From NCBI GenBank assembly GCA_036346155.1, contig JARFIY010000341.1:7325001-7389000 (forward strand): a DNA stretch of 64,000 nt. The letters are read 5' to 3'. This stretch comes from Sinelater perroti (taxonomy: Eukaryota; Arthropoda; Insecta; Coleoptera; Elateridae). The position numbers and the translations under genes were made by a program. Position 1 is the stretch's first letter, and every line of letters begins with the position of its first letter. The notes beneath the pieces are model-generated. The model had not been told where the DNA came from. It worked only from the letters and a program-made list of their open reading frames with translations, and searched no databases. Shown one piece after another: positions 35,440 to 46,879 of this stretch.

Positions 35440-35965
35440 TGAGCCAGAATGTTTTATTATGATAGCGATCTGAAGGATCGACTTATATTCAGAAGTATTA
35501 TTTTTACAGTAATCTATTACATGCCACTATTCACAAAGACAAGAAAGTTACTGAACGATACAACCCCAAAGTTACCAAATTTTTTGATACTGCGAAATGT
35601 TCTCTATCAAAAACTTTTTGACGATTTAACAGAGAAGAACTGAGTGCTTTCTTATCCGGTGTTCAGATCAAACAAGGAGCATCAATATGAATAAATTATT
35701 AAGGTAGATTAATTTAGTACCAGATTTAGTTAGACAATTTTTCCACTCGAAATGTTCCTTTTGAAATTGAACAAAGCAGAACCAATTAGGCAATGCCAAA
35801 CAAAGCCTACAAAATTCCTACTAACCTACACAACTGTATTACTGTTGATGAAAGACTATTCTCGTATAGAAGGCTAAATTTATTCAACATATTCCGTCAC
35901 AACCAGCTAAGTATGGAATAGAGATTTTTGAGCGTGGTATTATTACAAAAATCAATAAGTTCACA
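35440..35965 (+). pseudogene. piggyBac-like transposase fragment
   Basis: Frame-shifted pieces match the piggyBac (DDE_Tnp_1_7) middle region: RYNPKVTKFFDTAKCSLSK, REELSAFLSGVQIKQGAS, then LHNCITVDERLF (the conserved TVDE with a catalytic Asp) and KAKFIQHIPSQPAKYGIEIF (family: P-F-x-Y-x-P-x-K-P-x-K-Y-G-I-K). No TTAA-bounded TIRs were identified. A short, dead remnant. Confidence 0.75.
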
Positions 35966-35999
35966 GACTGACTAGTGAAACCAAAACTATTAGGCAAAA

Positions 36000-36715
36000 T
36001 TCGGCTTTATTCCTTAAGATGGTCTCATTCAAGAGTGATATATTCATTCCAACGCTTCTCTAACATTTCGATGCCAGTTTCGGCAACCACTTCTTCATTG
36101 GAGACAAATCTCTTTCCCCAAAGCATTTTTTAAATTTGCAAACAGGTGGTATTCGCTGGGAGCCAGATCTCGAGAATACGGTGGATGGAAAAGCAATTCA
36201 AAGTGATATGCGTGCAATTTTGCCATTGTTGCGATCGACCTGTGACACGTGGTGCGTTCGTTTGGTGAAAAAGTACATTTTTCTTCTTCATTTGGGGTCT
36301 TCCTTCAAACGCACTGTTAACGTCATGCAATATTGGCTATTGATAGTTCTTCCTTCTTCAAAGTAATCGATGAATAATATGCCGTGAGCATCACAAAACC
36401 CTACCAGCTGACATTTGCGTTTTTTGCTGGCTTTGGGCGGCTTTCGCCCTTTGCTGTCCACTCAGCTGACTGCCAATTTGACTCTGGAGTGTAATAATGG
36501 AATCCATGTTTCATCCACTGTCACATACCGCATGAAAAAACCCTTTTTATTGCGCTGAAACAGCTCCAAACAACGCTCTGAATCGTCGACGTTGTTGTTT
36601 TGATCGACTGTGAGCAAATACGGCACCCATTTTCGAACAGAGCTTATAGACAAATGTTCGTGCAAAATGATGAATATACTGCCTTCTGATATCTTTAAGG
36701 TGTCAGATATCTAAC
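36000..36715 (-). pseudogene. Mariner transposase fragment (irritans-like)
   Basis: Minus strand: LHEHLSISSVRKWVPYLLTV, ERCLELFQRNKKGFFMRYVT, VDETWIPLLHS (first catalytic Asp), RRPQMKKKNVLFHQTNAPRV (the second Asp is replaced: family HQDNAP, here HQTNAP), MLWGKRFVSNEEVVAETGIE and EKRWNEYITLE. The first helix-turn-helix is absent beyond 36715, and the region with the third Asp is garbled. Family function is cut-and-paste at TA; this copy is inactive. Its wording differs from the other mariners in the window. Confidence 0.85.
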
Positions 36716-36920
36716 AGTCATACTACGAACTTACTGAGTGATGTATTGCTAGGTAATGATGGTAAGAAAATGTTGGTGAACGTAAGTTTTATAGATTTAA
36801 TTGTTTCGTGCGAAGACCAGTGCAAGAACAGAGATAACATCGTATTCTAACCACACTGAAAAGACGTCGACGTAATATAAATGCTGACCGAACATACAAC
36901 TAAACGCAGAACTAATCAGT

Positions 36921-37186
36921 TGTCACTTGTATTTTTCTACAACACGAATGTCATAGTTGCGTACATAATTTACATTGGGGATAACCACAGATTCAGATAA
37001 ATGGCTCAAAAAATCCGTGTAACTAGTCCATGAATTATTCAAAATTATTTTACGCGGTGTTATTAAGTTGTTTTTAAGTCGATAAATTTGTTTGCCATCT
37101 AGAAAAACATAAAAAGGCAGTCGAGATGTTAGTGGACGAATTATTTGAATGTTTTTACCTATACAGGGAATCGAATCGTGGATCAC
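36921..37186 (-). CDS. Possible host exon, doublecortin-like (uncertain)
   Basis: An uninterrupted 88-codon reading with ordinary amino-acid composition. It is preceded on the minus strand by a pyrimidine-rich stretch ending TTTACATATAG, a usable splice acceptor. It includes KNIQIIRPLTSRLPFYVFLD, GKQIYRLKNNLI, SYTDFLSHLSESVVIPN and VRNYDIRVVEKYK. A basic strand, an xDGK turn, then a helix of the SYxxFLxxLSE type resembles the doublecortin fold (NGD ... sF..LL..LT). The downstream donor would be the weak AA-GTGACA. No neighbouring exon is visible. It could equally be chance or an unknown transposon exon. Confidence 0.3.
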
Positions 37187-37361
37187 CTATATGTAAAGAA
37201 TGCACAATAAGTAAACCAACTTATACTAATTATAGTCACTCCATTTAATAAATTTCCTAAACATTTATATATTTTTAATAAGAAATTTTATTTATAATGT
37301 TTTGTTCTCATTAACAAACTTTCTGAAAAACGTGTACTTTTATAAACACATAATAATTATA

Positions 37362-39082
37362 TAAAGTGTCCCATAAATAAAAAAGGTTTATTAATTAAAT
37401 GTAACTGCTTTTATAAACGCCATCTCTAAACCGTTTGAGTAAATTTCATGAAAATCGCACGAGTTGTTGCCACAATCGATTCCCTAAAGAGTACAAATCG
37501 AATATTCGTACAGCTGCGAAAATGACGCGAATGAAACCGTCAGAAAATGAAAGCTAGATGTAAACCAGAAGTCCACATTAGACCCGAGGACAGTGAAAAG
37601 ATATTTACAATAAATGTTATCCATGTTAATTTTTTTTCAATTTTCGCATGATTGAATAAATAAAAATTTTATTGAATTTTTAATAAATTTCACAAATTCA
37701 CTCAAGAGTGGTTGAGCAGAGGCAGTGTGAAAGATGATAGAAATGGAAAATTCGGCCGACCAATATCAGTGAAAATCGAAAAGAATATCGAAGAAGTCCG
37801 AAAACTCGTAGGAGAACCGGTGTCTATATCGCAGAAAAACGCTCAAAAGGCACTGAAATTAAGAGAACATTTATTCGCTTATAAAAGCAAGTTGTTCAAC
37901 CATTAAGCGATAAAGCAATAATTGAGAGACATAATTTTGTGAAAACTTTGAAACAAATGATCGAATTAAAAGAAATTGAATATCGAAAAATATGGTTCTC
38001 GGAATAATGTCACTATGAATTAAATGGCTACATCAACACTCAAACCTACCAGATATGGGAACCAAAAAGCCGGAAATAATGATCGCACGCCCCTTATACT
38101 CAAATAAGATCATTGTTAGGTGTGCCATTAACTACTATGGCATAGTGGGCCCATATTTCCGACAGAAACAGTTATTGGTAAGCTTCATAAGAATCAAATT
38201 TTAGACAAATTTTTCGATCACATTATTTTGTTTTAATTTAATTTAAATTACGGCGAGTGAAATGAAATATCTAAGAAGACTAGTAGGTAGAACAAAAAGA
38301 GATCGCATACGAAATACAATAACCAGAGAAGAAGTAGGTCAGCAACCGCTAATACAAGAGGTAGAGAAGAGACAATTAGAGTGGTATGGGCACATAGTGA
38401 GGATGTCAAGAAATAGAGACCCCAGAAGAATTCTAGAAGCAAAGCCAGAGGGAACAAGAAGCAGAGGAAGGCCACGAGAAACATGGGAACACAGCTTAGA
38501 AAAGAGAGAACAGAGAGAAAACACCTAAGAGAAGTAAAAGAATGGCAGCCAACCGGGACAGCTTCCGGAAGTGGTTAGAGGACCCGACGCTTTAGGGCAT
38601 AAGGGAGAAGGAAAAGAAGAAGAATTATTTTGGTTGGTGCAAAATAATCCCGAGCCTATCGAACCAATCAAAAACATAGCTGCCATATCATGTGTCTTTG
38701 GCTCGAATACCATTGCCTTTGATGCAAAGACAAAGACAGGCGGAGGAATTGATTGACCACCATATTTTCCCGATTTAAACCTCTGTGACTATTTTCCCCT
38801 GGGGTTTCACAAAAACTTTGTTTATCATCCACGTCAAGGAATAATAGACAACGTCTATGACCTCGAAATTCGCATTAAAGATATCATTAATTCGATAGAA
38901 AAGAAAAAGACACAAAAATATTGATCACTTTTTGAAACGTCCGTGACCACGAGCAAAGAAAGGCACTTTGAAAATATTATTATCTAGTCCTTTATCTAAT
39001 CAATAAATAGCGGTCTAAATATCTTTTCTAGTCTTTTTGTAATTTAATTTCAACCATCAGCATCTAATGAATGGCCACCTTG
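37362..39082 (+). mobile_element. Mariner-like element (DUF4817-type), split by an RTE 3' end
   Basis: The left end TAAAGTGTCCCATAAATAA and the inverted right end CAAGGTGGCCATTCATTAG form imperfect TIRs next to TA (37360-37361 and 39083-39084). The transposase reads WLSRGSVKDDRNGKFGRPIS, then KNIEEVRKLVGEPVSISQKN, FVKTLKQMIELKEIEYRKIW, FSE and ELNGYINTQTYQIWEPKSR. After the inserted LINE it continues KTKTGGGID, then PPYFPDLNLCDYFPLGFHKN and DNVYDLEIRIKDIINSIEKK. Removing the insertion leaves about 1.32 kb, the usual size. Frameshifts and stops abound. Confidence 0.78.
38231..38623 (+). mobile_element. RTE-like LINE, 5'-truncated 3' end, with 9-bp TSD
   Basis: Direct repeats ATTATTTTG flank it at 38222-38230 and 38624-38632. 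It encodes only the C-terminal domain: EMKYLRRLVGRTKRDRIRN, EKRQLEWYGHIVRMSRNRD and GTRSRGRPRETWEHSLEKRE. It ends GACCCGACGCTTTAGGGCAT followed by an AGAAG-rich tail, the same 3' end as the full-length LINE at 14.4-17.6 kb. About 30 bp of filler (38231-38255) precedes the LINE match. It sits inside the mariner-like transposase. Confidence 0.88.
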
Positions 39083-39179
39083 TATGTCATTTTTTTTCGT
39101 AACGATATAGCTTTCTCGATCACGTTCTTCAATTTTTTTGTTGACATACATTTTATGTCTTCACCAAACAATAAAATAA

Positions 39180-39443
39180 TCACACCGGGTATAGATGATC
39201 GACTTTTGATAACGGTGTGACAAAGAAGGCACCTAAACCGCCAAGTTGTAGAAGAGGAGGTAAAGAAGTCAGAGTTTTCAAAATTTGATAATATTAATCC
39301 TTGTAGTTTTACCTAGAAATGGTCGAGTACTGAAAATTTCCAGAATGTTGTGAAGATAGAACTGATAGACCACAAAAAGTGACAACTGAAGAAAACATCG
39401 ATAGAGTTCAAATGATTAGCAAGAAATTTCGACATTAGTGAGA
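39180..39443 (+). pseudogene. Mariner-like transposase, 5' part, interrupted by Jockey
   Basis: A short reading EDRTDRPQKVTTEENIDRVQ ends at the Jockey insertion point. It corresponds to the linker after the helix-turn-helix in DUF4817/mariner-like transposases. The continuation, SDISVRNASKE-like across the 11-bp duplication, is at 43904. The further 5' end was not resolved. Confidence 0.55.
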
Positions 39444-39571
39444 TTTTTTTTTTTATTTACTCATTTGCTAATTTACAATCTAATCCTATAACTAACAGAG
39501 TAATGAGTAAATATGAGGCAAGGTTCATGGCAAGCGTTGGGTACCGTCCCTTGACGGTTCTCCACTTTCTC

Positions 39572-42227
39572 CTAGTTAACTAGGTCTTCTGGCCATTGTC
39601 TTTTAAGTCTTCTTTCAATTTGTGGTTGGGTGTATAGTTCACTTATGAGTTGGTTGCTGTGGTTGGTGCTGCGTTGTTTGGATTTTTTGGCGTTGTGGTT
39701 GATCACTTCTTTTATAAAGGATATTCAAAAATCGTTGTGGAGGGTTTGATTGGACACGTACCACGGGAGCGTCGGTCATCATGCGAAGTGTCTTCGACTG
39801 AAAGGTTTGTAGGATTTTTGTGTTGGAGGGCTTACTGCATCCCCACAGTTCGATACCGTAGGTCCAGACTGGTGTTAGATGGTCAGTTTGTTCTCCAGAG
39901 ATAGTTGAGATTTCCTGCCTAGTAGCCAGTTCATTTTCTTCACTTTTAGGTCCAATTGTGTCCTTTTTGCCTTAATGTGCTCTTTCCATGTAAGTCTCTG
40001 GTCTAAATGTAGGCCCAAATATTTGACTGTGGCTTTCTGTGGGATCAGAGTGTTATTTATGTTAACTTGTGGACAGTTGCTTCGTTTTGTGGTGAACGTG
40101 ATCTGGGCGGACTTTTCAGTGTTGACCTGGATCTTCCATCGTTTTAGCCAGTCTTGTAGTTCGTTTAGGTGATCTTGCAGTTTATTAGAAGCTCTTGCTG
40201 GATCGATATCGGATAACAAGATTGATGTGTCGTCAGCAAATGTGGCCATCATAGTGCTCTCTGTGACGGGAATGTCAGCAGTGTATATTAAGTAGAGTAG
40301 TGGCCCAAGGACGCTGCCTTGCGGCACTTCAGCTTTAATTGGGTGGTAGTCGGAGAGTGAGTTGTTTACTTTTACTTGGTAGGATCTTTCATTAAGGTAA
40401 GATTTTATAAGTAGGTATATGGGACTGGGAAAATGCCTTTTTAATTTATATAATAATCCGTTGGTCCAAACCTTATCAAAGGCCTGCTGTACGTTAAGGA
40501 ACACCGCAGCACACATCTTCTTCTCTTCGAGACTTTCTTTGATTTTGTTCACAATTCGGTGGCATTGCTGTGTTGTGGAATACTTTTGTCTGAATCTAAA
40601 TTGGTGTTCAGGGATTATGTCATCTGTGAGTGTTGATTGGGTTATTCTGTCGAGAAGAAGTTTTTCAAATATTTTTGACATTTGTGGCAGCAGGCTTATT
40701 GGACGGTACGATGAAGGTTCGGTAGGTGGTTTACCTGGTTTTCCAATCATAATTATTTGCGCGTGTTTCCACTGAACTGGGAAATAGCATAATCGAAGGA
40801 TGCTGTTGAATATGATAGTTAATAGCACGATTGCGTTTCTTGGTAGATGTTTTAAGATCTCCCCGACTATGAGGTCATACCCAGGGGTCTTGTACGAATT
40901 TGTATTGTTGATTTGTTTTCGAATTTCTGCTGGTGTAAAAGGCTTAACGGGCAGTGATAGTTGACAGGGGGCGTTAATATAGTCTTCAATTTCTTCATCT
41001 TGGTTGTCATTGTCTGAGACTGGAGAGAACACTTTTGAAAGAAGATCCGCGAATACATTGCTCTTTTCTATGTCTGACTGCGCCCAGTTTCGATCAGGTT
41101 TTCTTATGGGTGGGGTTTGTATTACTGGCCTCTTAAATCTTTTGTTGCTTTCCACAACGAATGGTCTTCGGGGATAGATTCGTGATGTAGTGTTTGAAGG
41201 TGTCGTTGCGGGCTTGGTTTAAAACAGAGTGGAGTTGGTGTGTTATCCTGTTAAGGTCAGTTTTGTCATGAGGGTTTCTTGACCTTTGCCATTTCCCACG
41301 TGCTCTTCTTCTTTTTGTGATCAATTTTTTAATATGCAGAGGAATATTATCATTTCCCTGGTTTGCTTTGTTCCTTAGAGGAGTGGCTTTCCATGCTGCG
41401 GTTTGTATTGTATTCGTTAGATGCTGTACCACCTCTTCGATTTCGAATTGCTCTTTGATACGATGATCCAGTCTGATTTCTTCATTTATTTAGTTTTGGA
41501 ACATTTTCCAATTGGTATATTTTGTGCACAAGGTAGGCATTGGCTCTCTATAGATAAAATTGGTACTGAGGGTTAATATTATGGCGCTATGGTCATGGCA
41601 TAGATCTAAACTAGACTTAATATCAATGTAAGTATTTGATATGCCTTTTGATATAGCGAAATCAAGTAGGTCCGGAATTTTATTCCTGTCCGTGGGCCAG
41701 TAGGTTGGCTCTCCCGTAGAAATATAAGTCAGGTTGTTTAGTTGTATTGAACGGAACAGATTGCGACCTTTAGGTGTGATTAATCTGGACCCCCATGTTG
41801 TATGTTTGGAGTTCCAGTCTCCGATTGCTATAAATTGTGTTCCAAGATAGTTGAAAAAGTCATTATATTCTTCTGTCGTGATATTATGTCGTGGCGGGGA
41901 GTAAACAGCTGCAATAGTAGTTGGTCTAGGAAGTGATTCTAGTTTTAATAACGTCGCTTGGATTTTGGCTGTTTTAAAGGGTTGGAGGACATGGTGGTTA
42001 ATAGTCGATCTAATTATGATGGCTGAGCCTGGATGCGCCGTACCGTCAGGGTGATGAGTATAGTAAATGGTGTAGTATGGGATTCTGATAAACGTTCTTT
42101 CAGTTGAGTGGCTTTCAGAGATTAGGAGAATATCAATTTTATTGTAGTTTAAATATAGGGTGATTTCTGGAACGTGATGTGATAGCCCGTTTGCATTCCA
42201 GGCAGCTATTCGAATTGAGGAGGTCAT
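39572..42227 (-). pseudogene. Jockey ORF2: endonuclease + reverse transcriptase
   Basis: Starts MTSSIRIAAWNANGLSHHVP. The endonuclease motifs are ILLISESH (Glu), TTIAAVYSPPR, FIAIGDWNSKHTTWGSR, IPDLLDFAISKG and DLCHDHSAII. The RT has KTPGYDLIVGEILKHLP, SSYRPISLLPQMSKIFEKLL, EVPQGSVLGPLLYLIYTADI and MATFADDTSILLSD (motif C intact). Motif A reads FLNVQQAFDKVW, so the first catalytic Asp is replaced by Asn, and the usual QFGFR is QFRFR. Stops and shifts lie near 41490, 41150 and 39870. The natural C-terminus QWPEDLVN ends at 39572. It encodes about 880 codons, the usual Jockey length, but is dead. Confidence 0.95.
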
Positions 42228-42285
42228 TGTTTGGTCAAATTGCTTATGACCGTGGTAAGCATGGTGAGTATCATGCTGTTTTGGT

Positions 42286-43674
42286 TTAGTAGCTGGTTGA
42301 ATAGGTTTTCAAATTCGTATAAAAAGTTTTGCATTGTATTAGTAAGGTTGTCATTATTATTATTATTTTATTTTGATTACTTGTTGCTTCTGCGGCTACT
42401 TGGGCATAACTACCTCTAGTTTGAGGAGGCTGTTGTGTTATCTGTTGAAAAGCTGGATTCGTACTTGAATGTAATTCGAGGATTGGTTTATTTGTGAGGT
42501 TCGGATTGTGTTTATTTCTGGACTTTAATAGATCTCTGTAAGTTGTGCAGCCCTTGTAGTTGGCAGGGTGCCCTCTGCCACATAGTGCACAGGTAGCCGG
42601 GGTGTCTTTGGTTTTATTACAGCTTTTTGAACCGTGTGGTTTGCCGCATTTAACGCAGTTGTATGCTTTCATACAATACGATTTGGAGTGTCCATAGGCC
42701 TGGCATCGGGTGCATTGTATTATAGTGTTTTTATGTTTTGGTGGTTCAACTCTTATTTTTGTATTTTGAAGGAATTCTATGTTATAAATTTCTTTATTAT
42801 TACTTTGCGGACTTATATCGACGAAAAATAGTGGTAGCGGATTTTTTGTAACTCTGTGCCGTGCGTTGATGATATTTCTGACTTTATATCCTTTTTCAGC
42901 TAGTTCTGTTGTTATATCTTCTAACGGGATTGAATGATGAAGACCGCGTATGACAACTCTATAGGCCCTGTCTTGTTTTAGTTGGTAAGTATGATATACT
43001 ATTTTTTCGTCCTTCATGTGCTGGATTAATTTTCTGTAGGTGTCGAGTGTCCGTGCATTTATTTTTACTGTATTATCTGGGAAGGTTTTAGTGTAGTAAG
43101 TTTCGTTATCTGTGACAAGGGATAGATTTTCGGTCATAGCTTTGTAGTTGGTAACTCCATAAACGAAAATTGGGGGTGGTTTCGGGTCTTGCGGTTGAGT
43201 ATTGTTCTTCATATTGTTCGAATTGTTAGTATGAGTTTGAATGGTACTAGTATCTGCTTCGGCGAGTGATTGAAATCTGTTTGTTGTTATAGTTTGAGGG
43301 GGATTTACGGAGACTGTTTGGATCTTAAACCTTTTTCTCTTGTTTGTGACGTCTTGCTAGGGATGAGAGTTTGTAATTTCAGAGTCATTCTCCATTTGTT
43401 CGTCTTCGCTGGTTGTGCAATCGAAAGTTTCTTTCGTTGATTTTGTGTCGTTGTAGTTATTATTTGGCGGCATTAAAGGCTGTTTGTTATTTAAAGGAGC
43501 GAGGTTAATAGGAAGTGGTGGGAATTGTTCTGTTGTTACTTGATTTTGGTAAAATTGTGGAAGTTGCATATTTATAGCTGCTGGATTTAATTCGTAATTG
43601 TGTGCATGCGGCATTTGTGCTGGTATTTGATTTTGAAGCAATGTAGGTGGCTGCATAAGGGTGTAATTATACAT
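42286..43674 (-). pseudogene. Jockey ORF1 (Gag-like nucleic-acid-binding protein), one internal stop
   Basis: Begins MYNYTLMQPPTLLQNQIPAQ, a Gln/Pro-rich N-terminus. A single TAG at 43357-43359 (after SEITNSHP) is followed in the same frame by QDVTNKRKRFK and the rest, so the total is about 462 codons. A PRE/C2HC-type central part (YRVVIRGLHHSIPLEDI) is followed by three zinc knuckles: CTRCQAYGHSKSYC, CVKCGKPHGSKSC and CALCGRGHPANYKGC (about 42720-42550). In Jockey this protein packages the RNA and carries it to the nucleus. Apart from the stop it is remarkably intact. Confidence 0.93.
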
Positions 43675-43903
43675 ATTGGTGTTTAAACCGGGCCCATTCC
43701 CGGTTGGGAATATCTTTGCGAGGTATAATGTGTTTTAAAAATTATAAATTCCTACGGTTTTTAAAGGTGAAACAGTTGTTTATCACTTGAGTTAAACGTT
43801 GATTGCAGCGGCCTTGCGGCCTTCACACTTATAGGTTATCACAGCACTTGATATTTCAAGCGTTCAGGCACAACCTTATTCACCGAAACCCAAATGCGAA
43901 CTG

Positions 43904-44480
43904 CATTAGTGAGAAATGCATCGAAAGAATTCCAAACCAGGAGAATATTTTTTACTGGACCGTCAGGCAAGAATTACAACTTTTTGCTTACTAGATTAGA
44001 CAGAGCAATTACAAAATCTATAACAATTTGCCATTACTTTGACCCAAATGATTAGATCAGTGTGACTATGACTCGGAGAAATTTGTCGACACACAATTTC
44101 CGTATCCGGGAGTGCTGCTTCTACATTCGAAGCAGATTACAGTTTAGTGTGCTTTAAGTTACTTTGCCATGATTTGACCATATTTTTTGACCGACACAGT
44201 TACTGCCCAGATATCTAAAGAAAATATGCTGTATAAGTTCTTCGCACTTATAAGTGATGAAGTGTGGATTCTGGTTTATGCAAGATGGTACCAGAATCAA
44301 TCGATCTCAAGAAAATATAGGAGCAATCTCAAAAGTCTTGGACGCAATGACAAAGACAGAAGTATTCACCTGATTTGTACCTATGTGATTATCCATTATA
44401 GGGTATAACGAAATATATTGTGTAGTACTTGGACCAAGAATGTTTGGAGAATGATTTCCGAATAAATCAGAAAATTAATG
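43904..44480 (+). pseudogene. Mariner-like transposase, 3' part
   Basis: Continues the transposase split by the Jockey. PYFLTDTVTAQISKENMLYK and FFALISDEVWILV correspond to the family PYFF...VT...ML..FF region. SPDLYLCDYPL near 44368 corresponds to SPDLxPCDYFLWG with the third catalytic residue. Trp codons have decayed to stops, and no TIR was located. Confidence 0.6.
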
Positions 44481-45472
44481 AAAATTTTTTTGGCCGGCCA
44501 CTCACAGCAAAGGGTGACATTTTGAGAATATTTTTATCTATCCTCTTTTGTCAATTTCAACGGTTCCGTTATTTATTGTAGCTTTTTTTAAATATTTTTC
44601 CTGATCACATACTTTGGGACGCTGCATTAATATTTATGCTGGATATCGTTGCATCATATGGTGGTAACCGGTACCATTATAACATAATACGTAAAAAAAC
44701 CTTTTGAATTTTATATTGTACAAGAAAAAACAATTTAACAATACAGTAAAAATGCTGAGTTAGTATATGATTATATATAATAATAAAGTGGCGCGGAAAC
44801 TTTTTATTTATTTCTATTTTTTTAGTTTGTAAAAGTTAAACGGCTTTACTGTCCTTCAAAAGCCGCTTTGAAACTTCAGTCAAAAACATTGTGGTATAAA
44901 ATGATCTTCCTTTAACGCGTTATGACTTCAGCTCAATCAACGCTCCACTTTTGCTTTGTACCTTAATTATTTTAAACAAAACTTTAAATTAATAACCTCT
45001 GACTTTTGATTTTAGTGCAAAAAGTTTTGTTTTTTGAAAGCCGGTAGTAATATGTGAAACATTCTAGATGAAATACAGAGGTCAATTGAGAGCCTGATTA
45101 ATATTCATGTACTTTTAACGAGTACAAGAACCTAAATTATGATGGCTCACTCAACCGTTGCATCCATATAAATATAAATTATGTTATCCTTGGCAATTTT
45201 ATTATTAATAATTACCACGATTCTTACGTAAGTTAATTTAAATTGTGTGCAATCTACTAATAAATGTCTCCACGAGCAATAGAAAAACAGGAATTTGCAT
45301 ATTTATTGCATTGGTTTAGGGAGTAATAGCGCATTTTTTAATTAGATTTAAGCTCTCAAATATAATTAATGCACAATATATGTAAATTATACCTGGCTAT
45401 TTGGCAAAAAGTATAGAAAGTACAGCTTGGAGAGCAGGAGGTATGACCCAAGAAATGTAAAACGTTTTAATA
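44481..45472. other. AT-rich DNA, no gene seen
   Basis: No supported ORF or repeat. It ends at the TA duplication (45471-45472) of the next element. Confidence 0.45.
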
Positions 45473-46476
45473 CACTCTGCATGACAGTAAAGTGAAGAGT
45501 CGTCAGCAGAGATACGGCAGCGCCATCCACGTTAATTCGTTTGAATTTTTATTTACTGCTTTTTTGTGCAGTATATACTTTACCGGCACATTATGTTGAT
45601 GTGCAAAATTTCTGAAACATACGAGGCGTATAAAGTGCTTGCAAAATATAAGCGAAAGATGGTGGTATTCCTCAAGTAGTTGGTAAAGCGATATTGGGAA
45701 GTTGGGAATGTAGATCTGCCGGAGAGGAGGAGCCCGCGTTACAACAACGAAGAAGGATAAAGCGATCCTGCATGTGTTTGAAGACAAGCCGGACCTTTCG
45801 TTGAGTTATGTCTAAATGAAACTTGCAAGTAATAAATTCGGGTTCGCATGAATAAAAAAATGTTTTTTCCGGTCAACTTTGAAGAAAATCACTATTGGGA
45901 TGGGCAACGGAAAATGTTATTCGAGAATGGGACCATACTATCTTCACGGGCGAGTCTTCTCTCTGGACATGGTCTTCCTTCTCGAAAGTATGGTCAGCGA
46001 AGAGTACTAGGACTCTTCAGCTCACCCTGTAAAAGTGCATGCTTGGGAATGTTTATGTAAACGCGATTTCGGTTGCCTCTCTTTGTTTACAGACAATTTA
46101 AACGATAAGTAAATGTATGTCGTTTACCAGAAAGGCTTGCTGAAGTCTGTTGAAAAGTTTTCCGGTTCTGACAGAACAAGTTGGGTGCTGCAAAAAGACA
46201 ATGGCCTTAAACATAGCAGCAAACCGTGCAGTGCGTAGAAACAACAAAATGACGTTACTACGATGGAATAGCCGGCAATATCTCCGGATGTTAATCCCAC
46301 CGAAAATATATGGTCATATGTGAAAATGCAAAATGATTTTTGCCAAATGATTACGCAAAAAACCTTGTCGAAAGCATGGAAAAAGGTGTGAAGTTGTAAT
46401 CAGTAACAGCGCTAAAAATAAAAAAAGACTATCCTCATTTTTATTTTTTCAAGTCACTTTATTATTGAACAGACTG
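45473..46476 (+). mobile_element. Tc1-like DNA transposon (DD34E), about 1.0 kb
   Basis: Ends CACTCTGCATGACAGTAAAG and, inverted, CAGTCTGTTCAATAATAAAG lie next to TA on both sides (45471-45472 and 46477-46478). The protein reads KRYWEVGNVDLPERRSPRYN (helix-turn-helix/linker), WDHTIFTGESSLWTWSSFSK (first catalytic Asp position altered, TGES for SDES), SWVLQKDNGLKHSSKP (second Asp) and TTMEWPAISPDVNPTENIW (Glu). Thirty-four residues separate the last two, giving DD34E. Shifts and stops inactivate it. The TIRs are imperfect, which lowers certainty about the exact ends. Confidence 0.82.
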
Positions 46477-46789
46477 TATGCGCGATTTCGTGTTAAACGC
46501 TATTAAAAATGATTTTGTTGTAGTTACAAGAGATGAGACTGTATTTACAAGAAGTATTCGAAATAGCCCCTGCTCTATTAAATGCATGACTAACATCTAC
46601 TTCAGAACTGATTATATTATTATTCAAACACAGCAGGCTGAGTCTTCACATTTAATCTTTTTAGAAGCGTAGTAAAACTGTGTAATAGTTTGCTTCTTAG
46701 ATAACCCTCGGCATTTTGAAATCAGAAGATATTGGAGGTCATGTAACCAACTTACCATGCTTTATCCATATTACAAATTACCAATGATA
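46477..46789. other. Short unassigned spacer
   Basis: Contains a 64-codon frame (46478-46672) without recognisable features. It ends at TA before the next element. Confidence 0.45.
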
Positions 46790-46879
46790 CAGGGTGCGGC
46801 AACATAACTTCCTTTCTTCAAAATGCAATGAAACTGATTTTATAAATCAGATTTTTTTTGTGTTTTTTAGGTACATATA

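Larger units (their letters stand above)
39444..43903 (-). mobile_element. Full-length Jockey retrotransposon, 4460 bp, 11-bp TSD
   Basis: Perfect direct repeats CATTAGTGAGA lie at 39433-39443 and 43904-43914. The element is on the minus strand: 5' UTR from 43903, ORF1 (Gag-like) 43674-42286, ORF2 (endonuclease-RT) 42227-39572, a short 3' UTR, and a poly-A tail seen as the T run at 39444-39454. Layout and size match the Jockey clade. It landed in a mariner-like transposase whose halves lie on either side. Confidence 0.95.
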
